From assembly GCA_025093555.1 (NCBI GenBank), contig JAIWNF010000006.1, forward strand, positions 186,001-250,000: a stretch of DNA of 64,000 nucleotides. The letters are read 5' to 3'. The translations under genes were made by a program, and so were the position numbers. Source of the stretch: Circinella umbellata. Taxonomy: Eukaryota > Mucoromycota > Mucoromycetes > Mucorales > Lichtheimiaceae. Under the pieces are notes generated by a model. That model did no database searches, had not been told where the DNA came from, and saw only the letters and a list, made by a program, of their open reading frames with translations. Shown piece by piece: positions 61,756-64,000 of the stretch; the first letter of the stretch is position 1; each line of letters starts with the position of its first letter.

Positions 61756-62489
61756 ATGGTCTTTGAAAGTAACTCAGAAATTAAAGCTTTCTACACCCAA
61801 AAAACAATTATCCAAATTACTTGTCCTCAAATTACTCATTTACGTCGACATACTCGCACAGAATACCATACTAGTAATTGTTTCGAGCTGTTGACTCTGG
61901 TACAGTTTTGATTACTGATTCTATTGTCCGTGCTCTCTTACCAGGCGCACCCATCTTGGTATCACCTGGATTTTATGAATCATATGTTTTACAACCGTTT
62001 TATTACCGCTATAATATACATGATATTCCCTTGCATCTTAGTAGTACCGCGCCTACAGTTCTACTCCCATCACTACCGCCATCCAGCCTTCCCTCAACAA
62101 CACAAATCCAGGACGTTCTTTTGGAAATCTCGTATCTCACCTATTATACTTATCATCTGATGGCGAGCTCTACATGGTAAATTATCTTGCCGCACCAACT
62201 TACACCAGATATTGTTCGATCGTTTCGATAGACCATGTGTGTGTTTGATGATCTTGATCTGGGTACTGGTCTTCAATTCTTGTTCTTCTGCCCACAAAAA
62301 TGGTACATATGGCAACACGTTCTGCAAGATTGCACACTTTCCAAGAAAATTTTCGATATCATCTTTAATCTTTCAGAATGGGATATATCTCATCCACCTC
62401 TCTCATCTATTTGGGTGATTGCCGGTGTTCTGGTTGGTGTTTGGTTACACTTTTTTTTCTGTCCCATTTTTAACTGCCAACATCATTGA
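61756..62489 (+). CDS. Unrecognised gene or gene remnant, frame not resolved
   Basis: Protein-like stretches occur in all three plus frames with GT-AG-like breaks: MVFESNSEIKAFYTQKTIIQ (from 61756), GAPILVSPGFYESYVLQPFY or, in another frame, FYNRFITAIIYMIFPCILVV (61950-62050), NTNPGRSFGNLVSHLLYLSS (about 62100-62160), and, after a probable intron at 62177-62229, DDLDLGTGLQFLFFCPQKWY to a stop near 62489. The last join (TACATG|GTAAAT ... GATAG|ACC) keeps frame. I could not build one continuous model, nor recognise a family. It may be a small multi-exon membrane protein or a decaying gene. Confidence 0.3.
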
Positions 62490-62991
62490 TTCTAAACACA
62501 GACTACGTACTCGTTTACTTTCGACAAGAATGACACCTTTTTCAACATAAACCTCCATAGTATTGGTAAAATAGTATCCCATTCTTTTTTCTATAAAAAA
62601 AATGTACCGTTTATGGACAAACCAGAAAAAGCAATTGATGACTCACATATTCATAGCAAACTAAAACTGGTGCCTGCATATTCACCATCCTTTATACAAA
62701 ATATTTATTTTTCTACGTATTGAAAAAATAAAATAAAAGTGCCAATTAGAACCTATAATTGGATAACTCTACGTAGCAACACTTTGAGTATCCGATTAAT
62801 AAGAGGATAGGGTAAAATAAAATGATTTCGTTCATTTTTATTAAAGCATAACATATTTACGAAAAAGGGCACATAAATGAGGGTAAAGTAGACAAATAAC
62901 AAGTAATAATATATCATTGTTCACGCCATTTCTTGAAATTCCTGTTCTGTGGCCTTGATTATTCATAATAGATTGTTGTTGTCACATCCAT
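62490..62991. other. Intergenic, nothing recognised
   Basis: A 500-bp AT-rich stretch, downstream of the secreted-peptide gene (minus) and of the doubtful plus-strand gene. No feature is supportable. Confidence 0.55.
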
Positions 62992-63150
62992 TTATCCGAA
63001 TTTGGGACTCGAATAGCACACAGCGAAGCAAGTATTATCATGTGGGTCGCAAGTGTCACAGTATTCCTCAACGGTGTCTTGAGCCGATACGGAAGAAAAG
63101 ACAAAGAGTGCCAAACCAAAGATAGTGACGATAGAAGTAAAATTACCCAT
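62992..63150 (-). CDS. Small secreted cysteine-rich peptide, 52 aa
   Basis: Starts at the ATG at 63150 (MGNFTSIVTIFGLALFVFSS), a clear signal peptide with likely cleavage at VSA|QD. The mature peptide is about 29 residues, acidic at first, with four cysteines in a C-x2-C-x6-C-x3-C layout (CDTCDPHDNTC, then FAVC), able to form two disulfides. It ends SSPKFG. I recognise no family. Upstream in-frame codons back to 63180 lack an ATG. Small size, signal and cysteines suggest an extracellular role (effector-like, signalling or antimicrobial), but that is inference. Confidence 0.6.
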   Translation of the reverse strand: MGNFTSIVTIFGLALFVFSSVSAQDTVEEYCDTCDPHDNTCFAVCYSSPKFG

Positions 63151-64000
63151 TGTAACAATGATAAGAAAAAAGGTAATCAAAAATAATATTGAGCAGAATT
63201 TAATCTACTGTTTATATATGCGCGTAAGAAAAAGTGAGATTCTAATAATAGAGTGCATGTCAATGATCGATCGTACCAGTTGGTACATGATTAATTATTT
63301 TACAGAAATAAAAAAAAGGAGCCGTTTTCATTACCGGGTTTGTTTCTCTTGCTCGCTTTCTATTAATCTGCTCGACTTTGTTGTCTACAATACTACCTGT
63401 GCTCAAAGAACTAATGCTTATTAAAGCTCTACTACTTCGGTTATTACTACTCATAGTACTCATACTACTATCAAAATGTGCCACTTTTACTAGTTACTAC
63501 GAAGCAGTTTATTATAAATATGCCATTTTTGTTCATGCTGAATTACTTTTCCTTAGCATTTTCGCAGTAAGTAGGCAGGTTTTTGTTGCTTCTTAGGTCG
63601 CAACGCAGAAATTTCGATCTCAATCCATGTATGTATATATATGTATGATAGTTCTTCGATCTTTAGGGTCACGAGAAAAATAACTACGTATAAATGCAGT
63701 ATATATTATACTATAATATTCAAAAGAAAATTTCATTACTTTCTAAAGAATCTGTTTCCTTTTCTCTATAAACCTAATCGAAACTAAAACTACGCCCACC
63801 CACATTACGATATACATTTTATTTATGAAAGAAAGTGTCAATAATTGTTTATTTTAACTCCTGATTATTTTGATAATCTATAAAACTAACCTCATTTTGT
63901 ACAGTTTTCAACAAATAAATTTTGAGACTAAAACCCCCGTAGAAATAAATCATTTTTATATGATATACAGTCGACAAATAATCATTTTTTATCTTAAACG
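63151..64000. other. Window end: upstream of the peptide gene; possible exon on minus
   Basis: A minus frame near 63463-63338 reads MSTMSSNNRSSRALISISSL and on to NRKRARETNP, followed by a GTAATG donor-like site. It could be an exon of a gene continuing beyond my ability to follow it, but no second exon was found. The rest (63600-64000) is AT-rich with no supportable feature. Confidence 0.35.

Overview
This is a eukaryotic, AT-rich window with many short introns (GT..AG, mostly 50-110 nt). Its genes encode a class IV-type chitin synthase, a Zn(II)2Cys6 regulator, an Rmt2 methyltransferase, a Brl1/Brr6 nuclear-envelope protein and a Tps2-type trehalose enzyme. That set means a fungus. The ADAM-type metalloprotease, the intron density and the Asn/Thr/Gln-rich tracts suggest an early-diverging lineage, most likely Mucoromycota. 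I cannot name a species. Where I give exon coordinates and do not say otherwise, I spliced the gene by eye; the exons sum to a whole number of codons and stay open.

Layout. 1-5.3 kb: a decayed and an intact copy of one Zn-cluster regulator, both on minus, separated by nested TA-flanked transposon remnants. 7.3-18.0 kb: ADAM protease (+), Ssn6/Cyc8-like TPR corepressor (+), FYVE-armadillo protein (-). 18-23.7 kb: gene-poor, with two inverted-repeat elements and a tRNA-like Pol III unit. 23.7-26.4 kb: MFS transporter (+). 27.6-44.4 kb: a dense gene island holding Brl1/Brr6 (-), DPP8/9-like peptidase (+), AN1 zinc finger protein (-), an unrecognised 180-aa protein (+), a coiled-coil protein (-), Rmt2 (+), ribosomal protein uL15 (-) and a sirtuin (-). 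44.4-49.7 kb: gene-poor. 49.7-63.2 kb: delta-COP (+), chitin synthase (-), trehalose-6-phosphate phosphatase (-), ankyrin/ANKRD40-like protein (-), a broken or misread plus-strand gene and a 52-aa secreted cysteine-rich peptide (-).

The genes are mostly ordinary housekeeping and regulatory functions and do not form an obvious pathway cluster. Chitin synthase, delta-COP and the trehalose enzyme are neighbours with related cell-wall, secretion and stress roles, but nothing in the sequence shows co-regulation. The unusual content is structural: nested elements with an internal empty-site control, a microexon conserved in a gene and its pseudogene, 33-34 nt introns, a GC-AG intron, two start codons that sit alone in their exon, a FYVE finger cut by a 17-nt exon, and one gene whose intron ends do not obey GT-AG.
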